Shown in pieces: positions 1-8,709 of a stretch of DNA of 64,000 bases (its first letter is position 1; every line of letters begins with the position of its first letter). The DNA lies in contig JAOAUC010000027.1 in assembly GCA_030157785.1 (NCBI GenBank), forward strand, positions 62,001 to 126,000, given 5' to 3'. The stretch comes from Zoogloea oleivorans (GTDB lineage Bacteria; Pseudomonadota; Gammaproteobacteria; Burkholderiales; Rhodocyclaceae). The notes beneath the pieces were generated by a model. The model ran no database searches. It was not told where the DNA came from and saw only the letters and a list, made by a program, of their open reading frames with translations. The position numbers and the translations under genes are program-made.

Positions 1-433
1 AATTGAGCGTCGGCGGCAAAGTGTCGAGATCTGCGAGGACACGCTGGCGGAAAGTCTTGTAGCCGCCCTCCAGGCGCCGGGCCGCCCAACCGATCTGACC
101 GAGCACTACCGTCATCGATCCGCTACGCTGTCCGCCCCGCCAGCAGTAAATCAAAGGTTTCCAGCCCTTCGGCTTACTGAGAAAATGCGTTTCGATATGG
201 CGGGCGATGTTGCGCGACACCAGCGCCGCCCCCACCTTCCGCGCCTCGAAGGGCGACACCTGCTTGTAGAGCGTGCCAACCCGGATCCGCTCCTCGTTGT
301 CCAGTACCGGGCAATTGATCGCCCCCGGAATATGGTCTTCGGCAAACTCAGCCGGCGAACGGACATCGATGATCGTATCGAACTCGTCAAGTTGATCGAT
401 GCTGGCGGAAAAGGGCGCGGAATGGGAAGACAT
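1..433 (-). CDS. mnmH: tRNA 2-selenouridine synthase MnmH (SelU), N-terminal part
   Basis: Partial gene running off the left edge; about 144 N-terminal residues are present. The protein opens with a rhodanese domain and shows the active-site loop YCWRGGQRSGS with the cysteine at residue 97, the position known for E. coli MnmH. The family replaces sulfur with selenium in the wobble 2-thiouridine of tRNA Lys, Glu and Gln, using selenophosphate. It is divergent from selD, which makes selenophosphate, with only 34 bp between the start codons, so the two probably share a promoter region. The ATG at 431-433 fits the family start. The P-loop half of the protein lies outside the window. Confidence 0.93.
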   Translation of the reverse strand, partial: MSSHSAPFSASIDQLDEFDTIIDVRSPAEFAEDHIPGAINCPVLDNEERIRVGTLYKQVSPFEARKVGAALVSRNIARHIETHFLSKPKGWKPLIYCWRGGQRSGSMTVVLGQIGWAARRLEGGYKTFRQRVLADLDTLPPTLN

Positions 434-467
434 GAAGATAACGATTTGACCGGACAGGAAAAAAGAG

Positions 468-1517
468 ATGACTGAAGCACCCCTGCGACTCACCGAATTG
501 TCTCACGGCGGCGGCTGCGGCTGCAAAATCGCCCCCGCCGTGCTCAGCGAAATGCTGTCCCACATGCCCGCCGCCCAGCCCTTTGCCAACCTGCTGGTCG
601 GCACCGAAACCGCCGACGATGCCGCCGTGTGGCGCCTCAACGACCAGCAGGCGCTGATCGCCACCACCGACTTCTTCATGCCCATCGTCGATGACCCCTT
701 CGACTTCGGGCGCATCGCCGCCACCAACGCCCTGTCGGATGTCTACGCCATGGGCGGCACGCCCATCATGGCCCTGGCCATCGTCGGCATGCCGGTAAAC
801 AAGCTGCCCCTGTCGGCCATCGGCCGCATCCTGGAAGGCGGCGCCAGCATCTGTGCCGAAGCCGGCATTCCGGTGGCTGGCGGGCACAGCATCGACTCGC
901 CGGAGCCGATTTACGGCCTTGTCGCCCTGGGCATCGCCCACCCGGACGTGATCAAGCGCAACCGCGACGCCCGGGACGGCGACGTACTGATCCTCGGCAA
1001 GCCGCTGGGCGTCGGCATCCTCGGCTCGGCCATGAAAAAGGGTGTCCTCGATGCGGACGGCTACGCCCAGATGATCGCCACCACCACGCAGCTCAACAAG
1101 GTCGGCCCGGCGCTGGCCAATCTGCCCGGTGTGCACGCGCTCACCGACGTGACCGGCTTCGGCCTTCTGGGCCACCTGCTCGAGGTGTGCCGTGGCGCCG
1201 GACTCGGTGCGACAGTCAGCGCCACCGCCCTGCCGATCATGTCGGCGGCGATTCCCTTCGCACAGCAAGGCATCGGCCCGGGCGCCATCGCCCGCAACCT
1301 GGCCAGCTGCGGCGACGCGGTGCGCTTCGGCTCGGGCATCGAAGAATGGCAGCGCAGCGTGCTGGCCGATGCCCAGACCAGCGGCGGCCTGCTCGTCGCC
1401 TGCGACACGGCAAGCGCCCAGACGGTTCTCGACACCTTCCGCGCCGGTGGCTTTGGCGCCGCGGCGATCATCGGCCGCATGCATGCGGGAGCCGCCGAGA
1501 TCCACGTCACCCCGTGA
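468..1517 (+). CDS. selD: selenide, water dikinase (selenophosphate synthetase)
   Basis: 349 aa, full length for the family. It makes selenophosphate from selenide and ATP for MnmH and for any selenocysteine pathway. The N-terminal catalytic loop GGGCGCKI is visible, with Cys17, Cys19 and Lys20. Position 17 is cysteine, not selenocysteine, so no SECIS element is needed. AIRS/PurM-type ATP-binding segments follow (the DDAAVW region and the GGHSID region). It is divergent from mnmH, an arrangement that fits a selenium-tRNA module. Confidence 0.96.
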   Translation: MTEAPLRLTELSHGGGCGCKIAPAVLSEMLSHMPAAQPFANLLVGTETADDAAVWRLNDQQALIATTDFFMPIVDDPFDFGRIAATNALSDVYAMGGTPIMALAIVGMPVNKLPLSAIGRILEGGASICAEAGIPVAGGHSIDSPEPIYGLVALGIAHPDVIKRNRDARDGDVLILGKPLGVGILGSAMKKGVLDADGYAQMIATTTQLNKVGPALANLPGVHALTDVTGFGLLGHLLEVCRGAGLGATVSATALPIMSAAIPFAQQGIGPGAIARNLASCGDAVRFGSGIEEWQRSVLADAQTSGGLLVACDTASAQTVLDTFRAGGFGAAAIIGRMHAGAAEIHVTP

Positions 1518-1521
1518 TGCC

Positions 1522-1563
1522 GAAGGGGGCTCGGCCCTGCCAAAAAGCAGAGAAGCCCCCTTC
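1522..1563 (+). terminator. hairpin downstream of selD
   Basis: A perfect 10-bp inverted repeat (gaagggggct / agcccccttc) with a 22-nt loop begins 4 bp after the selD stop. The 3' arm is followed by a C/G-rich stretch and only a short T run, so intrinsic termination would be weak. It may instead be an RNA-stabilising structure. Confidence 0.35.
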
Positions 1564-1657
1564 CCGCCGGGAGAGTTCCTTGTTATAGAGCTGAATGAGA
1601 ACAGCAACATAATTGCCGACAGCATTGCATGACGGCCAGCCGGAACGAGAGGACTCG

Positions 1658-2689
1658 ATGAACCGAGCAGCACGCCGCCAGTTTCTGGCCGCCACCCTGT
1701 GGGCGCCGCTTTCCGCCATCGCCCAGGCTCGGGTTTCCGGGCGCCCGCACCGCATCCTCCACGTCATGAGCTTCGACTCCCCGTGGCGCTGGAGCGATGG
1801 CCAGTTTGTCGGCTTCAAGGAAGGCCTCGGCGACGTGGCGGCGAAATTCAAAGTCGTCCAGATGGACGTCAAGCGCAACGGCAGCCGGGAAGCCCGGGAA
1901 CAAAAGGGGCGCGAGGTCCGCGCCCTCATCGACAGCTGGCAACCCGATCTCGTTTATACCTCCGACGACGACGCCGTCGAGTTCGTCACCCGGCACTATC
2001 TGAACCAGCGCCTGCCCTTTGTTTTCAGCGGCATGAACAAGACGCCGAAAGAGCACGGCATCGACGGCGCCATCAACGTCACCGGCGTGCTCGAACAGGA
2101 GCACTTCGTCGAATCAGTGCGCCTGCTGCAAAGCCTGGCACCCGGCGTCAGCCGGCTGGTGGCAATCGGCGACCAGGGCCCCCAGTGGCCACCGGTCATT
2201 GCCCGGATGCGGGCGGCCATGGAACGACTGCCCGGTATAAGCCTGGTCAGCATCGACCAGGTACGCAGCTTCGACGAGTTCAAGACCCGCATGCTGTCCT
2301 ACCCGGCGGTGGCCGACGCCGCAGTCCAGTTGGGCATCTTCGCCCTCGCCGGCCCCGACGGCCGCAACGTGCCCTACCAGGAAGTCCAGAAGTGGGTCTG
2401 TCAAAACAGCCTGATGCCTGATCTCAGTTTCTGGATCAACCGGGTGCATTACGGCGTGCTGGCCTCGGTGACCATTTCCGAGCGCGAACAGGGCCTCGCA
2501 GCCGGCCGCCTGGCCCGGGCGATTCTTGCTGAGGGCAAGTTTCCGTCGGCCCTGCCGATCCGCCCCACGCTCAAGGGCCACCCGGCCATCAACCTGGCCC
2601 GGGCCCGGCAGCTCGGCATCAACGTCAAATCGTCCCTGCTGCTCTCCGCGGAGGTCGTCCCCGCCTTCCAGTGGGAGAAAGCTTCATGA
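1658..2689 (+). CDS. ABC-type periplasmic substrate-binding-like protein
   Basis: About 343 aa. The ATG at 1658 is preferred over upstream starts because it follows the purine-rich stretch gagagga and opens a secretion signal ([24 protein letters not shown]) with a twin-arginine-like pair. The body resembles the uncharacterised ABC substrate-binding family PF04392 ([41 protein letters not shown]). There is no permease or ATPase gene nearby. The stop overlaps the start of the following histidine kinase (ATGA), so it probably serves as the periplasmic ligand-sensing partner of that kinase rather than as a transporter part. The ligand cannot be read from sequence. Confidence 0.75.
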   Translation: MNRAARRQFLAATLWAPLSAIAQARVSGRPHRILHVMSFDSPWRWSDGQFVGFKEGLGDVAAKFKVVQMDVKRNGSREAREQKGREVRALIDSWQPDLVYTSDDDAVEFVTRHYLNQRLPFVFSGMNKTPKEHGIDGAINVTGVLEQEHFVESVRLLQSLAPGVSRLVAIGDQGPQWPPVIARMRAAMERLPGISLVSIDQVRSFDEFKTRMLSYPAVADAAVQLGIFALAGPDGRNVPYQEVQKWVCQNSLMPDLSFWINRVHYGVLASVTISEREQGLAAGRLARAILAEGKFPSALPIRPTLKGHPAINLARARQLGINVKSSLLLSAEVVPAFQWEKAS

Positions 2690-4662
2690 GGCCACCCGGT
2701 CTGCGGATAAAGATCCTGCTGATTGCGTCGGCAGTTTTCCTGCTGGCCATGGCGGCGGCCTTCACCACCGCCGGTTTTTTCCTCCACGACCGCCTGGTCA
2801 TCAGCCAGTTGTCCCGGGCCAACGCGATTGCCCATGGCTTGTCCACCCAGCTCGAAAGGGTGCTGTCCCTCGGGATTGCGCTGGACGACCTGCAGGGCTT
2901 CGAGGAGCAGTGCGCCGAGGCCATGAAGGACAACCCGGGCCTTGCCTTCGCGATGGTCGTCACGCCCGACAACCGCATCGCCTTCCACAACTTCCCGGGC
3001 AACATTGGGCGCAGCCTGGTTTCCCCGGCCCTTCGCGAAGCCATGAAACTGAACGCGTCGGGCACCGAGGCCACCGATGAAGGCCTCTACGCCGCCTTCG
3101 CACCGGTCATGGGCAATGCCGGCGAGCGGGTTGCCACCATCGTCGTCGCCTTCACCCGGGCGCAGGTGGAGGATGAGCGCAACGGGCTACTGGCCATCAC
3201 CGCCGGTGTCGGCCTGCTCACGCTGGGTCTGGCCATGGGCATGCTCTTCCTGGCCCTGTCCCATTACGTGATCCGTCCGCTATCGGCCGTCATGGCAGCC
3301 ATCGAAGCCCTCGGTCACGGCAACACCCGCACGGAGCAACGGATTCCCGTCACCGGCAACGACGAGCTGGGTGTAATGGTGCGCGGCTTCAACCGCCTGC
3401 TCGATCGGATCGAAGAACGGGAAGACGAACTGACCATGGCCAAGGATGTGGCGATCGCCGCCAACCGGGCCAAGAGCACCTTCCTCGCCAACATGAGCCA
3501 CGAGCTGCGCACCCCGATGAACGCCATCATCGGCCTCACCGAACTGACCCGACGCCGCAGCAGAGAGCCGAAAACGGTGGAGCAACTGGGCAAGGTGCAC
3601 GGAGCAGCCCAGCATCTGCTGGCCATCATCAACGACGTGCTCGACATCTCGAAGATCGAAGCCGAGCGCCTGAGCCTCGAACACGCGCCCTTCTGCCTGC
3701 GCAGCATCATCGACAACCTGGTCAATCTCGTCGAAGGCCGCGCCCACGCCAAAGGGCTGGGCTTCGGTACGGAAATCGCCTCCGAACTGCTCGACCGCAC
3801 CCTCTCGGGCGACCCCTTGCGGCTCGGCCAGGTGCTCCTCAACCTGAGCAGCAACGCGGTGAAATTCACATCACAGGGCACCATCACCATCCGTGCCCAC
3901 ATCGCCAACGAGCACGGGCAAAGCGCCGACACCATCGTGCTGCGCTTTGAAGTCCAGGATACCGGCCCTGGCATAGCAGCGGCCGACCGCGAGCGCCTCT
4001 TCCGGGCCTTCGAGCAAGCCGACAACTCCATCACCCGGCAGTACGGCGGCACCGGCCTCGGGCTGGCCATCAGCAAGCGGCTGGTGGCGCTGATGGACGG
4101 CGAGATCGGCGTGGACAGCCTGCCCGGAACGGGCGCGTGCTTCTGGTTCACTGTCTGCCTGGGCCGCAGTCCGGTCTTCATGCCGCCCACCGCCACCCTG
4201 ATCCACGATCACGCCGCCAGCCTTCAGGCTGGCTACACCGGCACCCGCGTACTGCTCGTCGAGGACGAGCCGGTTAACCGGGAAGTGTCCGCCGACATGC
4301 TGCAGGAAGCCGGCCTGGAGGTGGACGTGGCCGAGGACGGTGTCCAGGCGGTCGAGATGGCGGGCCGCTTCCGCTATGCGCTGGTGCTGATGGACATGCA
4401 GATGCCCAATATGGATGGCCTTGAAGCCACCCGGCAGATTCGCCGTCTTGGCGGATGGAAAGTGGTGCCGATCATTGCCATGACAGCCAACGCCTTTCCG
4501 GAAGACCGGCAGCGCTGCTTCGAGGCGGGCATGAACGACTTCATCGTCAAACCGGTGGATTCAGCCCTGCTCTACGCCACCCTGCTGACCTGGCTGGAGC
4601 GCAGTCGCCCTTTCTTGAAACGGGACGAAACCCTGATACCGGAAACCCCCTTGAGCGAGTGA
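2686..4662 (+). CDS. membrane hybrid sensor histidine kinase
   Basis: 658 aa. The ATG at 2686 overlaps the previous stop as ATGA, indicating translational coupling. Order of parts: TM1 (about residues 8-30), a periplasmic sensor segment, TM2 (about 170-195), HAMP, HisKA with the phospho-acceptor in [12 protein letters not shown] (His272), HATPase_c with the [10 protein letters not shown] box, and a C-terminal receiver with acidic Asp527, phospho-acceptor Asp570 (LVLMDMQMP) and Lys622 (FIVKPVD). It should autophosphorylate and relay phosphate to its own receiver. No Hpt domain and no separate response regulator is adjacent, so the output is unknown. The upstream binding protein probably supplies ligand specificity. 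Confidence 0.9.
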   Translation: MRPPGLRIKILLIASAVFLLAMAAAFTTAGFFLHDRLVISQLSRANAIAHGLSTQLERVLSLGIALDDLQGFEEQCAEAMKDNPGLAFAMVVTPDNRIAFHNFPGNIGRSLVSPALREAMKLNASGTEATDEGLYAAFAPVMGNAGERVATIVVAFTRAQVEDERNGLLAITAGVGLLTLGLAMGMLFLALSHYVIRPLSAVMAAIEALGHGNTRTEQRIPVTGNDELGVMVRGFNRLLDRIEEREDELTMAKDVAIAANRAKSTFLANMSHELRTPMNAIIGLTELTRRRSREPKTVEQLGKVHGAAQHLLAIINDVLDISKIEAERLSLEHAPFCLRSIIDNLVNLVEGRAHAKGLGFGTEIASELLDRTLSGDPLRLGQVLLNLSSNAVKFTSQGTITIRAHIANEHGQSADTIVLRFEVQDTGPGIAAADRERLFRAFEQADNSITRQYGGTGLGLAISKRLVALMDGEIGVDSLPGTGACFWFTVCLGRSPVFMPPTATLIHDHAASLQAGYTGTRVLLVEDEPVNREVSADMLQEAGLEVDVAEDGVQAVEMAGRFRYALVLMDMQMPNMDGLEATRQIRRLGGWKVVPIIAMTANAFPEDRQRCFEAGMNDFIVKPVDSALLYATLLTWLERSRPFLKRDETLIPETPLSE

Positions 4663-4674
4663 CAGTAACCAGCA

Positions 4675-4707
4675 CCGCGCTCCGCGGGGAGAGGACGCGG
4701 AGCGCGG
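4675..4707. repeat. GC-rich inverted repeat between convergent genes
   Basis: A perfect 12-bp inverted repeat (ccgcgctccgcg / cgcggagcgcgg, 9-nt loop) lies between the convergent kinase and CoA-transferase genes. There is no T tract on either side, so it could act as a transcription barrier or a Rho-associated structure rather than a classical terminator. Confidence 0.4.
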
Positions 4708-4815
4708 GTGGCCTTGGGGAGATTGCAGGCGGGTACGACAGGACTCCGGATCGAAGGGCAGTATCGATGGGCCGAAGGCGCCGGGAGCGCGGCCTGCACG
4801 CGCTCCGGTTTGAGG

Positions 4816-6330
4816 TCAGGCGAGGACGGATTCCTGCTGGCGGGCCAGCATCGAGCCCTGCTGCTCGTAGCGCAGATGCCAGGCAAAGGCCTCCTGCAGC
4901 AGGTGTGGCGTGTGACCACCGCGCCGGCTGGCACGCAGGAAGTAATCGCGCAGCACGTCGCGGTACAACGGGTCGGTGCAGTTGTCGATGATCTGGCGGG
5001 CCCGCTCCCGCGGCGCCAGGCCACGCAGGTCGGCCAGGCCATGTTCGGTAACGATGATGTCCGTATCGTGCTCGGTGTGATCCACGTGGGAAACCATCGG
5101 CACGATGCTCGAAATTGCCCCGGCCTTGGCGATCGATTTGGTGACGAACACCGACAGGTGCGCGTTGCGGGCAAAGTCACCCGAGCCGCCGATGCCGTTC
5201 ATCATGTGCGTGCCGCCCACGTGGGTGGAATTCACATTGCCGTAGATGTCGCACTCCAGCGCCGTGTTGATGGTGATCAGGCCAAGGCGGCGAATCACTT
5301 CGGGGTGGTTGCTGATCTCCTGCGGACGCAGCACCAGACGCGACTTGTACTTCTCGATATCGCCCAGCACCCGCTCATACGTACCGTGCGAAAGGGTGAT
5401 GCTGGACGCCGACGCAAAACTCAGGCGACCGTCGTCAAGCAGTTCGACGGTGCTGTCCTGCAGCACTTCCGAGTACATCTTCAGATCCCGGAAGGGTGAA
5501 TCCAGCATGCCGTGCAGCACCGCGTTGGCGATGGTGCCGATGCCGGCCTGCAGCGGCTGCAGCGACGCCGACAGACGCCCGGCCTTCACTTCGTGGCCCA
5601 GGAAATCATTCAGGTGACCGGCAATTGCCCGCGTTTCGTCGTCCGGCGGCAGCACGTTGGACGGGCTGTCGGCCTTCTCGGTGATCACGATGGCGACGAT
5701 CTTTTCCGGGTCCACCGGAATGAACGGCAGGCCGATGCGCTGCTCGGGCGAAATCAGCGGAATCGGCAGGCGGTGCGGGCGGTAGGTGGGGATGTAGATG
5801 TCGTGCAGGCCTTCGAGCCCGGCCGGCATGGTCAGGTTGATCTCGACGATGATTTTTTTCGCCAGCACGGCAAAGCTGACCGAATTGCCCACCGAGGTGG
5901 TCGGCACGATGCCGCCGTTCTCGGTGATGGCGGTGGCCTCGACCACCGCGATATCCACCGGCGCAAGCTGGCCGGAGCGCAGCTGCTCGACGGTTTCGGA
6001 CAAGTGCTGGTCGATGAACATCACCTCGCCGGCGTTGATCTTGCGGCGCAGGGTCGGGTCGGACTGGAAGGGGATGCGCCGGGAAATCGCGTTGGCGTCA
6101 GTAAGCACCTTGTCGATGTCGTTGCCCAGGGACGCGCCGGTCATCAGTGTGATCTGCAGCGGCTCGCGGCTCGCCCGCTCAGCCAGCGCAAAGGGCACCG
6201 CCTTGCAGTCGCCGGCGCGGGTGAAGCCGCTCATCCCGACGGTCATGCCGTCCTTGAAGAACATGGCGGCATCTTCCGGCGACATGATGCGGTCGCGCAG
6301 GCGGGCAAGGCGAATACGGTCCATGGGCAT
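4816..6330 (-). CDS. acetyl-CoA hydrolase/transferase, succinate CoA-transferase type
   Basis: 504 aa, the usual length of the AarC/Cat1/SCACT group. These enzymes move CoA between acyl-CoA and succinate or acetate through a glutamyl-CoA thioester. Visible marks are the N-terminal VGMSGFTRAGDCKAVP, the loop GIGTIANAV, the likely catalytic Glu288 in MYSEVLQD, and GGSGDFARNAHLS in the C-terminal half. An alternative start is Met3. It is divergent from a LysR regulator 134 bp away, its likely controller. The role is probably in acetate or propionate metabolism; the exact substrate is not decided by sequence. Confidence 0.9.
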   Translation of the reverse strand: MPMDRIRLARLRDRIMSPEDAAMFFKDGMTVGMSGFTRAGDCKAVPFALAERASREPLQITLMTGASLGNDIDKVLTDANAISRRIPFQSDPTLRRKINAGEVMFIDQHLSETVEQLRSGQLAPVDIAVVEATAITENGGIVPTTSVGNSVSFAVLAKKIIVEINLTMPAGLEGLHDIYIPTYRPHRLPIPLISPEQRIGLPFIPVDPEKIVAIVITEKADSPSNVLPPDDETRAIAGHLNDFLGHEVKAGRLSASLQPLQAGIGTIANAVLHGMLDSPFRDLKMYSEVLQDSTVELLDDGRLSFASASSITLSHGTYERVLGDIEKYKSRLVLRPQEISNHPEVIRRLGLITINTALECDIYGNVNSTHVGGTHMMNGIGGSGDFARNAHLSVFVTKSIAKAGAISSIVPMVSHVDHTEHDTDIIVTEHGLADLRGLAPRERARQIIDNCTDPLYRDVLRDYFLRASRRGGHTPHLLQEAFAWHLRYEQQGSMLARQQESVLA

Positions 6331-6464
6331 GCTGTTTTCTCCAATCCTCTGATCTTTGCTGGGGGCTCGTCTCGACGGACGAGTTAGCCGAAAAGTATAG
6401 AAGCGAAGAAAAAGTCGTGTGATGACTTAAACTAATTCCATCGAGTCGTTTTTTTCATGAGCTT

Positions 6465-7364
6465 ATGGACCTCCGCGCCCTCCGCTACTTCGTCGAAACC
6501 GTCCGCCAGAACAGCTTCACGGTGGCAGCTGACCGGCTTCACGTGACCCAATCCACGGTGAGCAAGATGGTTCGCCAGCTGGAAGACGAGATCGGCCAGC
6601 CGCTGCTGATCCGCGAAGGTCGCCAGGTGCGCCTGACCGACGTGGGGCACATCCTCTTCGAGCGCGGCCAGGAAGCCCTCGGCGTGGTGCGCGAGCTGTC
6701 ACGGGAGGTCACCGATCTGACCGCCCTCGCCCGCGGCGAGCTGACCGTGGGCATGCCGCCGATGGCGAACCTGCTCTTCTCGCCGGTAGTAAAGGCCTTT
6801 TGCGAACGTCACCCCGGCCTGCGCCTGACCTTGCAGGAAAACGGCGGCCAGGTGATCGAGCAGCAGGTGGCCGGTGGCGAGCTGGAAGTGGGTGTCACCC
6901 TGCTCCCCGCCAACCCCGACCTTGCCCTTTCAACCCGCAGCTTCGGGCGCTATCCGATTCTGGTCGTCGGCCCCCGCCATGCGGCTTGGGCGCGGGAGCC
7001 CGCGGTCGAGCTGACGGCCCTGCGCGACGAACCGCTGGTACTGTTGCCCGACGATTTCTCGCTGACCCGCCAGCTCCGCGAGGCCTTCGCCGCAGCGCGC
7101 CTGGAGCCACGCATTGCCGCCCAGAGCGGCCAGTGGGATTTTCTCGTCGCGATGGCCGCCGCCGGGCTGGGCTCGACGCTGCTGCCGGCGCCGCTCGTGG
7201 CCCGCCTCAACATCGGCGACGAACTGGCCGTGCGCCCGCTGGCGAACTCGTCCATCGACTGGAACGTGGCGCTGATCTGGAAACCCGGCCGCTACATGTC
7301 CCACGCAGCCCGGGCCTGGCTGGCCATCTGCGGAGAGATCCTCAGCGCCGAGCGCATCGGCTAA
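6465..7364 (+). CDS. LysR-family transcriptional regulator
   Basis: 299 aa. The N-terminal winged helix-turn-helix (LRYFVETVRQNSFTVAADRL, then TQSTVSKMVRQLEDE) is followed by a LysR substrate-binding domain. It is divergent from the CoA-transferase gene, a classical LysR-target arrangement, so control of that gene by an acyl-CoA or carboxylate effector is likely. The ATG at 6465 is followed directly by MDLRALRYF, the normal family start. Confidence 0.92.
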   Translation: MDLRALRYFVETVRQNSFTVAADRLHVTQSTVSKMVRQLEDEIGQPLLIREGRQVRLTDVGHILFERGQEALGVVRELSREVTDLTALARGELTVGMPPMANLLFSPVVKAFCERHPGLRLTLQENGGQVIEQQVAGGELEVGVTLLPANPDLALSTRSFGRYPILVVGPRHAAWAREPAVELTALRDEPLVLLPDDFSLTRQLREAFAAARLEPRIAAQSGQWDFLVAMAAAGLGSTLLPAPLVARLNIGDELAVRPLANSSIDWNVALIWKPGRYMSHAARAWLAICGEILSAERIG

Positions 7365-7402
7365 GATCGGCAAACCCAGCCCCCACGCCCGGAGACCACG
7401 AC

Positions 7403-7852
7403 ATGAACACCCGCTTTCTCGACGACCTGATCGTTGGCGACCGCTTCATCAGCGGCGGCCTGACCCTCACCGAAGCCGAGATCATCGATTTCGCCTTCCG
7501 CTACGATCCGCAGTCCTTCCACCTGGACGCGGTAGCCGCCGCCGAGTCGCCCTACGGCGGGCTCATCGCCAGTGGTTTCCAGTCGCTGGCCCTGTGCTTC
7601 AGGCTGTTCATCCAGAGTGGCGTACTGGCTGGCTCGAGCATGGGCTCGCCGGGCATTGACGAGCTGCGCTGGCTGGCACCCGTGCGCCCCGGCGACACCC
7701 TGCACAGCGAGGTGGAAGTGCTCGAAGTACGCCCCTCCTCCTCGAAGCCCGACCGGGGAATTGCCCGCCTGCACTACAAGGCGCTGAATCAGCGGGGCGA
7801 GACGGTGCTGTCTTTCATCGTCGCCCACCTGCTCAAACGCCGGCCGACCTAG
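7403..7852 (+). CDS. MaoC-family (R)-specific dehydratase-like protein
   Basis: 149 aa single hot-dog domain. The start ATG at 7403 follows a ggaga Shine-Dalgarno. The MaoC hydratase signature is readable as YDPQSFHLDAVAAAESPYGG followed by LIASGF, with the Asp and His that normally bind and protonate enoyl-CoA. It probably hydrates or dehydrates an acyl-CoA; links to PHA precursor supply (phaC lies elsewhere in the window) are speculative. Its TAG stop shares the tetranucleotide CTAG with the stop of the convergent esterase gene. Confidence 0.88.
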   Translation: MNTRFLDDLIVGDRFISGGLTLTEAEIIDFAFRYDPQSFHLDAVAAAESPYGGLIASGFQSLALCFRLFIQSGVLAGSSMGSPGIDELRWLAPVRPGDTLHSEVEVLEVRPSSSKPDRGIARLHYKALNQRGETVLSFIVAHLLKRRPT

Positions 7853-8526
7853 ACCACCAGCACCCGCGCCAGCCAGTCCTCGATGTCACGGATTTCTTCG
7901 AGACACAGGGAATGTTCCATCGGGTAGCCGTGCCATTCCAGCGGGTAGCCGCCAGCGGCCAGAAAATCGCCGGAGCGCTTGCCGAAATCGTAGGGAATCA
8001 CCGGATCACCACGACCGTGGGCCATGAAGATCGGCACATCCCGGTTGGCCGGGCTGGCTTCGGCAGCCAGCGTGTCGGCCAGCGGCAGGTAGGTGGACAT
8101 GGCCAGAATGCCGGCCAGCCGACGGGGATGGCGCAACGCGGTATGCAACGCGATGGCGCCGCCCTGGGAGAAACCGGCCAGCACGATGCGACCATCCGGA
8201 ATGCCGCGGGCGTTCTCGCGGGCAATCAGGGCCTCGATCTGCACCGCCGACTCCAGCACGCCGGCCGGATCCTCACGCCGCTCCGAAAAGTCCATCGACA
8301 CGATGTCGTACCAGGCGCGCATCACATAGCCGCCGTTGATCGTCACCGGCCGCTGCGGCGCATGCGGAAAAACAAAGCGCGTCGGCGGCAGGCGGGCCTG
8401 GTCGAACTCGTCGACAACCGGCTCGAAATCATGGCCGTCGGCACCCAGGCCGTGCATCCAGATCACGGCATGGGTGGGCTCCGGGCCGGTGGCGATTTCA
8501 AGGGCGGGCAGAAGGGAAGCAGTCAT
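7849..8526 (-). CDS. carboxylesterase / phospholipase family alpha/beta-hydrolase
   Basis: 225 aa when started at the ATG at 8524-8526, which has an aggaa Shine-Dalgarno and the family-like opening MTASLLPALEIATG. An in-frame upstream extension exists but lacks similarity. The nucleophile elbow GFSQGG, the oxyanion-side HGLGADGHDF, the Asp in HGRGDPVIPY and the His in PMEHSL form the catalytic triad of the EstB/acyl-protein thioesterase-like group. It probably cleaves short-chain esters in the cytoplasm. It is convergent with the MaoC gene. Confidence 0.9.
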   Translation of the reverse strand: MTASLLPALEIATGPEPTHAVIWMHGLGADGHDFEPVVDEFDQARLPPTRFVFPHAPQRPVTINGGYVMRAWYDIVSMDFSERREDPAGVLESAVQIEALIARENARGIPDGRIVLAGFSQGGAIALHTALRHPRRLAGILAMSTYLPLADTLAAEASPANRDVPIFMAHGRGDPVIPYDFGKRSGDFLAAGGYPLEWHGYPMEHSLCLEEIRDIEDWLARVLVV

Positions 8527-8709
8527 GAAGATTCCTGGTTGGGGAGATGCCGGATTGTAACGGAGTGCCATCTGGGCCACGGCCTGCGCAGGCCGTCACG
8601 CCAAGCTTGATAAAACACCCGAAAAAGGCCTATTTATTGCGCAAGATCATGACAGGGGGGCAGTGGCGGAGTAGATTCGGTGGTTTGATCTGCGCCTTCG
8701 GTTCTGCTT

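Noticed and set aside
468-545. Possible selenocysteine in SelD
   Set aside because: The catalytic position is encoded by an ordinary TGC Cys codon and no in-frame TGA is present.
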